NCBI RefSeq assembly: GCF_024807225.1
Contig: NZ_JANUCO010000001.1
Span: forward strand, 2,480,001 to 2,544,000
Origin: Chryseobacterium ginsenosidimutans
GTDB taxonomy: Bacteria; Bacteroidota; Bacteroidia; Flavobacteriales; Weeksellaceae
Length of the DNA: 64,000 bases
Direction: 5' to 3'
Within the stretch, counting starts at the first letter, position 1. Every line of letters begins with the position of its first letter. Positions 35,417-44,424 of the stretch are shown piece after piece. The translations under genes and the position numbers were made by a program. Below the pieces are notes generated by a model, which was not told the DNA's origin, did no database searches, and saw nothing but the letters and a program-made list of their open reading frames with translations.

Positions 35417-36460
35417 TTATTTTTCAGGTTGAATAAATACTTTCTTCGCAGGGAATTTTTCTATTTCACCTTCTTTCAACCCAAAATTGGTTACGACCAC
35501 ATCTTTAGGATTTCCAGCCAACCATTCGCTTAAATCGATCGATTCATAAACTCCGTTATTAAATCCGATTAAAACTTTACAAACCGTATTTCCTGTATTT
35601 TTGATGTAATGTCCCGCTCCCATGGGAACATAACCGACATCACCTGCCTGAAACTGCTCTGTAACCACCGTTCCTTCGGCTAAGAAAACCGACATTTCTG
35701 CCTGTCCGGAAATAAAATACTGCCATTCGTCCGCATTCGGATGCCAATGCATTTCTCTTAAAGCTCCCGGTTGCAGCTCAAGAACAGAACCTGCCATTGT
35801 TTTGCTGATTGGGAATTCTTTGCTCGTCACCAATCGCTGCAAACCTCCTCCGGGAATGATTCTCGGCTGTTGAGAATGCAAAGGATAACGGTGAAAACTG
35901 GTTAATTCAATATCAGATTCTTCAGGACGGGCAGAAGCGGTAAATGATAATTCGTCCGGTACAACACCCGCTGCGAAATAGGCTTCTTTCTGCGGTAATG
36001 CAGCCACTTCTTCAAGCGTTAAGCCTAAATTCTGGGCAACAATTTCAGGAGGCATACTCGATACAAAATCGGTCACGCTGAATGTGTGATCTTCAGAAAA
36101 ATTTCCGTTATCGAAAATCAAAATGAAATGACATTCTTCCGTTCCTGTTGCCTGAATTGAATGTCCGTAACCTTTTGGAAAATACCACACATCACCCGGT
36201 TCAAAATTATCTATATAGCTGTGTCCATCGGGATGAATGATCGTTGTTCTCACCGTTCCTGAAATCACGTAAGCCCATTCTGCGGCGTTCGCGTGCCAAT
36301 GCAATTCTCTCATGCTTCCCGGCTGCAATCTCATAGAAACTCCCGCAATGCCTATGGAAGCTGGGAATTCTTTTACAGAAGCACCTCTTGTTGTTCCGCC
36401 GTCATTGGTGCGTGGTTCTTTTTTTTCTAACTCGTATTTAAAGCTTAATTCAGTTTTCAT
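35417..36460 (-). CDS. Bicupin, oxalate-decarboxylase-like
   Basis: This 347-residue protein has two cupin domains with Mn-binding motifs. The first is MRELHWHANAAEWAYVISGT with YFPKGYGHSIQ (residues 50-105). The second is LREMHWHPNADEWQYFISGQ with YVPMGAGHYIK (residues 233-290). Oxalate decarboxylases convert oxalate to formate and CO2, using both metal sites. The lid loop that decides decarboxylase versus oxidase cannot be judged with confidence. There is no signal peptide. The gene leads a two-gene operon with YoaK, and its promoter shares a twin direct repeat with dps. Confidence 0.88.
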   Translation of the reverse strand: MKTELSFKYELEKKEPRTNDGGTTRGASVKEFPASIGIAGVSMRLQPGSMRELHWHANAAEWAYVISGTVRTTIIHPDGHSYIDNFEPGDVWYFPKGYGHSIQATGTEECHFILIFDNGNFSEDHTFSVTDFVSSMPPEIVAQNLGLTLEEVAALPQKEAYFAAGVVPDELSFTASARPEESDIELTSFHRYPLHSQQPRIIPGGGLQRLVTSKEFPISKTMAGSVLELQPGALREMHWHPNADEWQYFISGQAEMSVFLAEGTVVTEQFQAGDVGYVPMGAGHYIKNTGNTVCKVLIGFNNGVYESIDLSEWLAGNPKDVVVTNFGLKEGEIEKFPAKKVFIQPEK

Positions 36461-36507
36461 AATATTATTTTTTAAGGTTGATAGTAGGTTTTGTTTTTAT
36501 TTCTATT

Positions 36508-36576
36508 GTAAAGCTACTTCAGAATCAGGGGTTTTTGAGGTGTCATTCGGTGAATGGGCAAAATGACTCGGTGAGT
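36508..36576 (-). promoter_or_regulatory. LytTR-type twin box and promoter of the bicupin operon
   Basis: On the plus strand, tcggtgaat (36547-36555) and tcggtgagt (36568-36576) are direct 9-bp repeats 12 bp apart. The spacer gggcaaaatgac is nearly identical to that before dps. CTTTAC on the minus strand (36513-36508) follows 34 bp away, as at dps. The box lies 87 bp from the start codon (84 at dps). Confidence 0.75.
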
Positions 36577-36601
36577 TTGAAAAAGGAATAGATGATAGGC
36601 T

Positions 36602-36865
36602 GAAACAGGTTGTTTTAATTCAAAGTAAAAGTTATTTTAATTCAAACAGTTTGTTTTAAACCAACGTAAAAATTATTTTATTCCAAACAAGTTGCCGGAA
36701 ACAAAATGCAAAGTTGATTGGTCTCAAACAGATTGTTTTAAATCAACGTAAAAGTGGTTTTGTTTAGAACAAGTTGCGGGAAACAAAATACAAAGTTGAT
36801 TGGTCTCAAACAGATTGTTTTAAATCAACGTAAAAGTTGTTTTGCTTAAAACAGGTTGTTTTGAC
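36602..36865. repeat. Tandem array, 41-bp half units in an 82-bp period
   Basis: Exact-phase copies of caaacag.ttgttttaaa.caacg occur at 36643, 36725 and 36807, each 82 bp apart. Within each unit a second caaaca/gaaca-agttg half begins 41 bp later, and partial copies flank both ends. Most half units hold a palindromic core aaaca.ttgttt. The array sits upstream of the bicupin twin box and shows no coding frame. Confidence 0.75.
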
Positions 36866-36926
36866 GAAACTAAAGAAAGTAACAATGAATTTATGATATT
36901 TAAAATAAATCTCATACATAAAGTTT

Positions 36927-36988
36927 GTCATTCCGCAGGAATCTCAACGACGTATTTACAAGGATAACTTAGATTCCTACGGAACGAC
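36927..36988. repeat. GTCATTCC-type palindromic repeat
   Basis: gtcattccgcaggaatct (36927-36944) and agattcctacggaacgac (36971-36988) form an imperfect hairpin of 18-base arms. Relatives are at 40174-40247, 56981-57056 and, as one arm only, 60726. Confidence 0.7.
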
Positions 36989-37084
36989 AAAAACTGAGAA
37001 ATAAAGTTATTATAAACAAAAAAATCACTGAAATATTCCAGTGATATATAGTTTTTATATTATCCATTTTTTAAGCACGAAAGC

Positions 37085-37213
37085 GCTTCGATAGACTCAA
37101 TGTGACAAAAGATTTTCAGCAAATTTTACGTTGTTAAATTTTATCACAGATAAAATCCTCGCGCCTTAAAAATCGTATTATAGATATTATTTTGCGCCTT
37201 TGCGATTTCCAAC
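37085..37213. repeat. Dispersed intergenic repeat, second copy
   Basis: It matches 22873-22994 in three ordered blocks (cttcga.ag.ctc.atgtgacaaaag, attttcagc, tttgcgatttccaac) and ends 17 bp from the ABM gene stop codon. Confidence 0.6.
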
Positions 37214-37229
37214 TATCTATAAATTCCAA

Positions 37230-37778
37230 TCATTTATACAGCCATTTCCGAATCAGTTTGGTATAATTCGGCATTACGGCAAATACCATCAGAAAAACGA
37301 TGAAACCTGAATTAATTAAGCCATCAAAATAATGATTGACAGGAATTTTTAAGAACCTTAAAAAAGGCAATACAAATAAAGGAATTAAAAGTGATAACGG
37401 ATAAATTGCCGACCAAGTCACCAGAAATTGTTTCCAGCGAACGGGAACTTTGGTTTCACTCTCGGATTCGAAAAGAAAATCGAGACCGGATTTTATTTTA
37501 TAATTATCATTTTTCCGGAATAAAGGATTTGCTTTTTCAATCATATTTCTTCTGTCGTCAGATTCCATCCAGTTTTTAAGATAAATAATGGTGTCGAATC
37601 GGATAATAACGGTATAAACAAAGGTTAAATCAGGAATCGGACGTACAATCTGCAGATCAATAAAACCTTCCGAATGTTTCGTGACAGGAACGATTTCGTT
37701 CAACCATTTTTCGTATTCCTGCTGTTTTCCATCCAAAATATGGTGTGTGATAACAACAGATGCGCCTTGATTTTCCAT
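37230..37778 (-). CDS. ABM-domain protein with two membrane helices
   Basis: This 182-residue protein has an N-terminal antibiotic-biosynthesis-monooxygenase ferredoxin-like domain (ASVVITHHILDGKQQEYEKW, then HSEGFIDLQIVRP and RFDTIIYLKNWMESDDRRNM, residues 6-88). Two hydrophobic segments follow (TWSAIYPLSLLIPLFVLPFL near 125-145; LINSGFIVFLMVFAVMP near 155-172). ABM domains can act as quinol or heme monooxygenases, but in the membrane-bound form the role is not known. It sits between the bicupin promoter region and the hybrid kinase, in the same direction as both. Confidence 0.85.
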   Translation of the reverse strand: MENQGASVVITHHILDGKQQEYEKWLNEIVPVTKHSEGFIDLQIVRPIPDLTFVYTVIIRFDTIIYLKNWMESDDRRNMIEKANPLFRKNDNYKIKSGLDFLFESESETKVPVRWKQFLVTWSAIYPLSLLIPLFVLPFLRFLKIPVNHYFDGLINSGFIVFLMVFAVMPNYTKLIRKWLYK

Positions 37779-37819
37779 ATTAATATTTGTTTTTTATTGA
37801 TGAAAATGCGATGAATTTC

Positions 37820-40027
37820 TTAAAGTGATTTTAAAAATATTTCCGCTTCGGAAACCGCCTGTAAAATGATGTTTTTTACCTCTTCTAAGATTTTTTCTAT
37901 TGTTGAATTCTCTTCAGTTGTCATTTCAAGGGCATCCAGTTTTTCTTGCAGCAACGGAAGCAGTCCCATGATCGCAACACTGGATTTGAGGTCATGTGCG
38001 CGTAATTTTACAGTGGTAAAATCTTTGTTTTGATAAGCCGTTATCAACTGTTGAAGATGTTCAGGAACATTATCAATAAACTGCTGACTGACAATTTTTT
38101 CAAAACTTGTATCACCGCCGCTTACAGATTGCATATAAGTAAGGTCGATGTACTGATAAACAGGAGCTTTCTCTTCTGTTTTTGTCTCTTTTTTATTGTC
38201 TTCTTTCAACCCGAAATTTGAAATCAGTTTGAATAATTCTTCCTCTTTTATCGGTTTCGAAATATATTCGTTCATTCCGCGGCTCAGGCATTTTTCTCTT
38301 TCTCCCGCCAAAGCGTGTGCAGTCATTGCGATAATGGGAATATTTAATTTTAATTCTTCGCGTATTTGTTGGGTTGCTGCATAACCGTCCATTTGTGGCA
38401 TTTGTAAATCCATCAAAACGAGCTCACAATCGTTGTTTCTGAGATATTCTACAGCTTCTAAACCGTTGGAAGCCGTTTCAAAATTGATATTCCATTGTAA
38501 CAGCAAATGTTTCATCAGACTTTGGTTAATCGCGTTGTCATCGACCACCAAAACACGCAAAGGCGTATTCGATTTATCTTTAAAATAATGAGTGTCAACA
38601 GCCGGAATTATATTAAGCTGTTCTTTCGCAATCCCGTAAGGAATGTAAAAATGGAAAGTCGTTCCTTTTCCCTGTTCGCTGGTAACTTCAATATTCCCGT
38701 TTTGCAGCAATATCAAGCTTTTTACGATGGATAAACCTAATCCCGTTCCGCCGTAATTTCTAGTGGTGGAATCTTCGCCCTGATTAAATCTTTCAAAAAC
38801 TTCATTCAGTTTTTTTTTATCAATCCCGATTCCGGTATCTGAAACTTTGAAACCAATAGTGACTTCGTTTTCAAATTGTTGTTTGTTATAAATCTCAATA
38901 CTGATATTTCCCTGATGTGTAAATTTGATCGCATTTCCGATGAGATTGACTAAAATTTGAGTTAATCTCGTCGCATCGCCCGTCAATGTATCTGGAATTG
39001 ATGAATCTACTTGACTGGAAATCGTCAATCCTTTTTCTTTTGCACGTTCTACAAAAAATGTTTCTACAGAATTCAATAATCCATTGATACTGAATATTCC
39101 GGGTGTGATGCGCATCATTCCGGCTTCGATTTTTGATAAATCCAGAATGTCGTTGATAATTGCCATCAGATTTTCTCCCGACCGCTGAATTGAGGAAACA
39201 AATTCTGTGGAAGTTGCGTCCAAAGGTCTTTTTTGTAATAAATTCGTAAAGCCTAAAATTCCACTTAAAGGGGTGCGGATTTCGTGGCTCATATTGGCGA
39301 GGAAATTTTCTTTGGTTTGTGCAGCAACGGATGCTTTTTTTTCTGCAACATCCAATTCCTGTATCAATATTCGTTGACGTTTAAACTGACGTAGAATGTG
39401 ATAACCGACAATAGCGCCGCTTAATATTAATAAAATCAGTAAAGAAATGTCGTATAATCTCGCTTTTTGTCCCATTTCCTCGCTTCTTTTGCTGAGACCA
39501 ACCATATGCAATCGGCGGCTTTCATAGATTTTGGCGGTAATGGTGGTGATTTCGTTGGAGATCATTCTTGCCCGCGGATTTGCAATCGAAGTATTATCGT
39601 CCATATTTCCCAAAGAAAAATACCGGTTCAGTAGTTTTTCTTTTGTTGTTTTCTTTTCCATCGCAAGAACGCTGAGACGGTGTATCAATCGCTCTTCTTC
39701 GGCATCTGTATTGTCTTTGGAAAGAGAATCGAGAAAATTTTCTATTTGATTGATTTTTTGGTCGATACCTTCCAGGTGTGTGGTGTCGTTGGTGGCAATG
39801 GATGCTCTGATTCTGCTTTCAACACCCAGAATATCACGGTCGATTTCTCTTAAATGATTGCTGGAACGGAGCTCACTTAAAAGTCTGTTGTTGTTTTGGA
39901 TAAGCTCTTTCGTGTTTTTAGCTGAATTGATCTGAACCGCGATCAACAGAAGAGAACCCGCAATAAAAGTGAGTATGATAAAATAACTGAATCGTTTGTT
40001 GCCCATTACTGAAGATATTTTTTTCAT
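37820..40027 (-). CDS. Hybrid histidine kinase with receiver and Hpt domains
   Basis: This 735-residue membrane protein has helices near residues 13-31 and 195-213 around a helical CHASE3-like sensor. A HisKA domain has phosphoacceptor His in LANMSHEIRTPLSGILGF; the ATPase domain has QILVNLIGNAIKFTH, DTGIGIDKKK and GGTGLGLSIVK. A receiver follows (VLVVDDNAINQSL, VLMDLQMPQMDG, ISKPI). The last 100 residues form an Hpt domain with His in LRAHDLKSSVAIMG. The internal receiver and Hpt imply a phosphorelay to a separate regulator; the LytTR gene about 400 bp upstream on the same strand is the obvious target. Confidence 0.92.
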   Translation of the reverse strand: MKKISSVMGNKRFSYFIILTFIAGSLLLIAVQINSAKNTKELIQNNNRLLSELRSSNHLREIDRDILGVESRIRASIATNDTTHLEGIDQKINQIENFLDSLSKDNTDAEEERLIHRLSVLAMEKKTTKEKLLNRYFSLGNMDDNTSIANPRARMISNEITTITAKIYESRRLHMVGLSKRSEEMGQKARLYDISLLILLILSGAIVGYHILRQFKRQRILIQELDVAEKKASVAAQTKENFLANMSHEIRTPLSGILGFTNLLQKRPLDATSTEFVSSIQRSGENLMAIINDILDLSKIEAGMMRITPGIFSINGLLNSVETFFVERAKEKGLTISSQVDSSIPDTLTGDATRLTQILVNLIGNAIKFTHQGNISIEIYNKQQFENEVTIGFKVSDTGIGIDKKKLNEVFERFNQGEDSTTRNYGGTGLGLSIVKSLILLQNGNIEVTSEQGKGTTFHFYIPYGIAKEQLNIIPAVDTHYFKDKSNTPLRVLVVDDNAINQSLMKHLLLQWNINFETASNGLEAVEYLRNNDCELVLMDLQMPQMDGYAATQQIREELKLNIPIIAMTAHALAGEREKCLSRGMNEYISKPIKEEELFKLISNFGLKEDNKKETKTEEKAPVYQYIDLTYMQSVSGGDTSFEKIVSQQFIDNVPEHLQQLITAYQNKDFTTVKLRAHDLKSSVAIMGLLPLLQEKLDALEMTTEENSTIEKILEEVKNIILQAVSEAEIFLKSL

Positions 40028-40059
40028 AAATGAATAGGTGCTTATTGTTACTGTTTTTT

Positions 40060-40406
40060 AACGCAAAATTCGCAAAGATTTTTATTCTTTATTGAGAATG
40101 TTTTTAATTTCGCAAAGGCGTTTGACTACGTCGAATCTGCGATTTCACTCAGCTAAGAATAGACATAAACTTTGTCATTCCGTAGGAATCTAGACCCATT
40201 TTTAGAGATTTGATTTTAAATCATTGCTTAGATTCCTACGGAATGACCAATATTATTTTTATGTTGTCGTTTCTTATCTGCCGAATATGCAGCCCGGCTT
40301 GAGTGGAGCTCTTTTTTGTTATTGCGATTGCTGAAAAGTTCAACGGATTGCCTTCCTTCGCTCGCAATGACAAAAAAAGCGGGAACGGAAGACGGATTAA
40401 GCTGCC
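40060..40406. repeat. Cluster of three intergenic repeats
   Basis: 40060-40157 matches the repeat at 34522-34640. 40174-40192 and 40229-40247 form a perfect 19-bp inverted repeat of the GTCATTCC family. 40289-40406 is the inverted copy of the constant-end repeat at 33797-33882, with a gtcattgcgagcgaagg block in its centre. Together they fill the gap between the LytTR gene and the hybrid kinase; no gene or clear terminator is present. Confidence 0.6.
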
Positions 40407-40421
40407 CAAATCAATAATTAC

Positions 40422-41117
40422 TTAAAAAACATTCATTCTGGTGTTGAGCGCCTTTCGATAAGCATCCGCAACGGGAATGAATTTTCCGTTAATCATAATT
40501 CCGCCGTCCTGCAACGTGTCGATCTTGCCTACAGAAACGATGTAAGAGCGATGAACTCTGATAAAATGGTCTTTCGGAAGACGTTCTTCGGCAGTTTTCA
40601 TCTTTCCGTGGATGGCAAACATTTTTTCCCGTGTATAAAATTTCACATAATCGCCCATTGCTTCGGCGTAAAAAATATCGTCCAGCTTCAAACGCCTTGT
40701 AATATTGGAATCTCTGACGAATAAAAACTCATCTTTGGTGACTTCCACCTCTTCTTTTCTGCTTTCCAAAATCGACTGAGCTTTGCTCACTGCCTGTAAA
40801 AATCTTGCAGGCATCACCGGTTTCAGGATGTAATCTGCAATATTGAGTTCGAAAGCTTCGAGCGCATATTCTTTGTTGGAAGACGTGAAAATGATGATGA
40901 TATCTTTTCCCGAGAGGTTTTTCGTGAGTTCGATTCCTGTCATTTCCGGCATTTCGATATCCAAAAATATCAGATCTACCTGATTGGTCTGCAAATGATT
41001 GTAAGCTTCTATCGCATTGGAATATTCGTTGACAATTGTAAGATTCGGAACCTGTTTTGCCAAATGTGCCAACGTTGTTCTTGCAATATCATTGTCATCA
41101 ACGATTAGAGCTTTCAT
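40422..41117 (-). CDS. LytTR-type response regulator
   Basis: This 231-residue regulator has a receiver (IVDDNDIARTTLAHLAKQ; phospho-Asp in DLIFLDIEMPEMTG near 54; Lys in ILKPVMP) and a C-terminal LytTR DNA-binding domain (LFVRDSNITRRLKLDDIFYA, then TAEERLPKDHFIRVHRSYIV and NGKFIPVADAYRKAL). LytTR proteins bind two 9-bp direct repeats 12 bp apart. Such a pair lies upstream of dps (next gene, 70 bp upstream of this one) and of the bicupin operon. The hybrid kinase downstream has an Hpt domain, so the two probably form one phosphorelay. Confidence 0.93.
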   Translation of the reverse strand: MKALIVDDNDIARTTLAHLAKQVPNLTIVNEYSNAIEAYNHLQTNQVDLIFLDIEMPEMTGIELTKNLSGKDIIIIFTSSNKEYALEAFELNIADYILKPVMPARFLQAVSKAQSILESRKEEVEVTKDEFLFVRDSNITRRLKLDDIFYAEAMGDYVKFYTREKMFAIHGKMKTAEERLPKDHFIRVHRSYIVSVGKIDTLQDGGIMINGKFIPVADAYRKALNTRMNVF

Positions 41118-41186
41118 AGGGATAGTTATTTATGGTTGACACAAATATAATTATTCCTTTTTGTTTTTTTACGTTTTTAAAGTTGA

Positions 41187-41660
41187 TTATCTGAAGTAAG
41201 AACGTATCATCCACGCCATTTCTTCGTGGGTTTCCATTAAGCCTGTAATGAAATCGCTGGTGCCGTAATCTTTGTATTTTTCTGCGAAAGGAGTGATATT
41301 TCCGCGTAGAAATTCGATGATGCTTTCGTGATCGGTAAGTAAGTCTTTCATAAAACCAAGACCATCGTTTGTTCTTTCGCTGTACTCGGTAAGGTGCGTT
41401 AATTCGAGATAAATCTTCATTGTTGCGGGTGCAAAATGCCCGATTTTACGCATACGTTCGGCAACGCTGTCGATTAATTCATCCAATTGTCTGTATTGTT
41501 CTTCGAAGAAAATATGATTGGCGTGGAAGTTATCACCAGTCACATTCCAGTGTGCATTTCTGGTTTTGGTGTACAATAAAAATTCGTCGGCTAATAATTT
41601 TGCTAATTGTTCTGCCACTGCCTCAGTGTTTTGTTCTGTGATTCCGATTTTTGCTTTCAT
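41187..41660 (-). CDS. dps: Dps ferritin-like DNA-protecting protein
   Basis: This 157-residue protein has the ferroxidase site shared across Dps subunits: HWNVTGDNFHANHIFFEEQY (His, then His, then Glu-Glu, residues 40-59) with DELIDSVAERMRKIGHFA. Dps forms a 12-mer that oxidises iron with peroxide, stores it and may coat DNA. The length is usual. It lies 70 bp upstream of the LytTR gene on the same strand, and may be co-transcribed with it. Its promoter has the same twin repeat and spacing as that of the bicupin operon, so peroxide-type stress control by the LytTR system is likely. Confidence 0.96.
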   Translation of the reverse strand: MKAKIGITEQNTEAVAEQLAKLLADEFLLYTKTRNAHWNVTGDNFHANHIFFEEQYRQLDELIDSVAERMRKIGHFAPATMKIYLELTHLTEYSERTNDGLGFMKDLLTDHESIIEFLRGNITPFAEKYKDYGTSDFITGLMETHEEMAWMIRSYFR

Positions 41661-41704
41661 AATGATAAGATTTTAGTTTTTAAGCATTATTGCTTTTTTC
41701 TGAT

Positions 41705-41773
41705 GTAAAGGTCAGTAAGAATCCTATAAAATGAATTGAATTTTCGGTGAATGGGCAAAATGAATCGTTGAAT
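41705..41773 (-). promoter_or_regulatory. LytTR-type twin box and promoter of dps
   Basis: tcggtgaat (41744-41752) and tcgttgaat (41765-41773) on the plus strand are direct repeats 12 bp apart with spacer gggcaaaatgaa. CTTTAC reads on the minus strand at 41710-41705, 34 bp away. The layout is the same as upstream of the bicupin gene. Confidence 0.78.
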
Positions 41774-41970
41774 GGGATGAAATTTTCTGGTTTCTTTTAA
41801 AATGGCTTTGAATTAATTTTAGACTTATTTACACTTTTATTTACCGCCAAAGAGGCAAAAGATTAACACATTAGATGTTTTTAAGATTATTATTACACTG
41901 CAAATAAGAATACATTAGATTTTAAAAATCTTATTTTTATTCTGTAAACTTTTGTTTAAACTAATAAAAT

Positions 41971-42014
41971 AGGAGGGTATTTAAAATCAATAAATTCATT
42001 TTAAATACCCTCCT
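41971..42014 (-). terminator. Strong hairpin after the propeller gene
   Basis: aggagggtatttaaaat (41971-41987) and attttaaataccctcct (41998-42014) form a perfect 17-bp stem with a 10-base loop, 26 bp beyond the stop codon of the minus-strand gene. T-rich sequence follows on the minus strand. Confidence 0.8.
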
Positions 42015-42039
42015 GATTATGATGGATGTAGAGTCTATT

Positions 42040-44191
42040 TTATTCCGGTTCTGCGATACCTAGAAAAATCACAACGCCATCTCCACCTGGATTGTCTAAT
42101 ACGTCTACAATCGCGGAAGGTTTCCAGTTATTCATACACCAAAGATTTCCCGCTCCGTCAATATTGGTTGATGTTAAGCGCATGATTGGTTGGTAACAAT
42201 GCATCTGTACGGGTTCATGTTTAGATTCGTGTAATTTGGGTTTTGGTTGTGTGCCATAAAGAGGAAATCCGTTGGCTAAAGTTACCTCAGAACCTCCTGT
42301 CGGAACAGTAAGCAACATTGCCGTTTCAAGTTTTGAAGGGTCTCGAAGCATAGTTACTCCAAAAGGTCCTTGTTCATCCAATGGTAAGTTTTCGGAAAAA
42401 TCGGTATCATGTCCGAAATTGGCTAGAAAAACGGTTTGTTTTTTATCGATTTTCACTCCCCACGGCGCATAAGTATTTACATTATAATAACCTTTAATTG
42501 TTGAAAGATCATTGCTAAGTATCGTTGCCTGATTGCTGCTTACACCAACCACAACTACATCGCCATCGCCGTTAATTGTTATTTGACGAAGAGATTCATA
42601 GCCTTCCTGACCATTCGCACTGCCGGAATAATTACTAAACCAACTGTTTTTTACCACTAATTTATTGTCTTCGATAGCAACTTTGTAAACCGCAGAAAAT
42701 GCACAATTATCAATATTATCTTTATCATAATTTCCGATGCAGGAAACATAAGCATTCCCTTTATTATCGGGAGTAACATCAAATATTTTGAGGTAAGATG
42801 TTTTTGTAAGCTCTGGATCTGAATCTGGTGATTTTTTTACAGGAAATTCATTGCAAATTAAAGTAAGTTCGGGAGTCGGTCCTTTTTCTATATCTTCTTC
42901 TTTTTCAGGTTTTAAATAGACAACCACTGCGCTTGGTTCACTTTCAAAGGGATAAACACCGATTTGTGAAGGTGCAAATGGTTCCTGAGAAACCTACCGA
43001 AGCCATCCAAAGATTACCATCGTTATCATATTCCATACCTTGTACTCTCGATAATCCCAATGTATAACCGTTCGAAGGGCTTATCGGTCTTCCGTCTTTA
43101 TAGTAAAATCGGGAAATACTGCCTTCCTGTGGATTATTAAGTTCCGGACCCCAACCAAAATTACCAAAGGATATATATTTTTTATCGGGACTCACCGCTA
43201 CTCCAAAGGCAACACCGAGCAATCCACCACCTTGTATGGGAGAAAAATCTGCAGGTGTGGCATCATATTTATAAACCGGACAATGTGTTCCGGAAAGCGC
43301 CGAACCCGCACGGAAATTATTAGCAATCCATGCATTATCATCTGCATCAAAAACTACGAAGGCGAAACCACTGGGAATGAAATTTTTAGCTCCTGAAGAA
43401 TTGCTTTTTAAAGTAAGCGTCCAGTTATTTGGTGCTCTTTGATCATCAGAGACATTTTTCATAGAAACTAGCGAATCTTTGTAAATCTCTTCCAGACCGA
43501 CAAGCATCTGATAAATATTCCCGGCATTGGTAAAAGGATCGTGTAAAATATTACGAATTGCCTGTAGAAAATTATTATTGGGTTTATCTGCTTCATGCCA
43601 AACGTAATCTAAAAACTGGTCATAGAAAGGTTTTCCGGTGTTTGCAATAGGATTTGTTAAGCAGTAATAGTACAGGTTGCATAAAGAATTAAACATCGGA
43701 TAACTATTGGTCTCAAAACCATTGGGCGATTTGCTGATCATATCTCCGATGCTTCCTTCAGTCTTGTAAAGATTCTGCTTCATCCCGTATGCAATTTTCA
43801 TATTGCGCTCGGTTCCTTTCATATGTACTTTTCCATGATCTGATACTTCCGTCATTCTGGCAAACGTATAGATAGAAGCAATTGATGATTCCGGCGACAC
43901 TTTTACCACGTCATTTGCATCAGGTAAATAAAGTGTAGCTAATAGATTTAACGGTTTTTCGTTAATGGTGTACGTAATTCCGTCAAGAATATATTCGTTA
44001 ATAAAAACGGTGACGGAGTAGTACTGAGATTCATTTTCTTTAATTTCGGCACTGAAGGTGTTGTTCTGAAATGAAGTTTTGTTGTTCACTGCACCAACAT
44101 ATTTTTCAACGATACCAAAGACCTGAAAACTGCCCGAAGTGATCTGCATATTATTCACTTCTACACTGAATTGAACTGTTTTTGTAGACAT
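42040..44191 (-). pseudogene. Large unknown protein, probable beta-propeller, frameshifted
   Basis: Two frames are joined by removing one base from GAAAC at 42989-42993 (GTTTC on the coding strand), which reads ASVGSQEPFAPSQIGVYPFE and gives 716 residues from ATG 44191 (MSTKTVQFSVEVNN) or 741 from 44266, where a hydrophobic stretch (FLGVFIILLITKTQFIF) would make a signal anchor. The N-terminal half is beta-rich and then helical. The second half has repeats of the type DADDNAWIANN, NDGNLWMASVG, DVTPDNKGNAYVSC and GAGNLWCMNNW, which resemble NHL/SMP-30-like propeller blades. I do not recognise the family. Two candidate starts differ in export. A possible attenuator precedes it. Confidence 0.75.
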
Positions 44192-44424
44192 AAAAATAAA
44201 TTGAGTTTTGGTTATTAATAATATAATGAATACACCTAAAAACGAAAAAGACAATCGTGAAATCAAAATTATCAGGCTCTATTTTGTGTGGTGTATTCGG
44301 GGATTAAATATATAGATAATGTTTTATTCCTAAGTAGGGGAGAAATTATTTTTTTGATACTTAAAATTATACAGTATCGTAATCGTATTTAGATTATTTT
44401 ACGAAAGTACTTTATTGTATTTCC

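Noticed and set aside
36602..36865. CRISPR array
   Set aside because: Units are contiguous degenerate tandem repeats with no unique spacers, and no cas genes are near.
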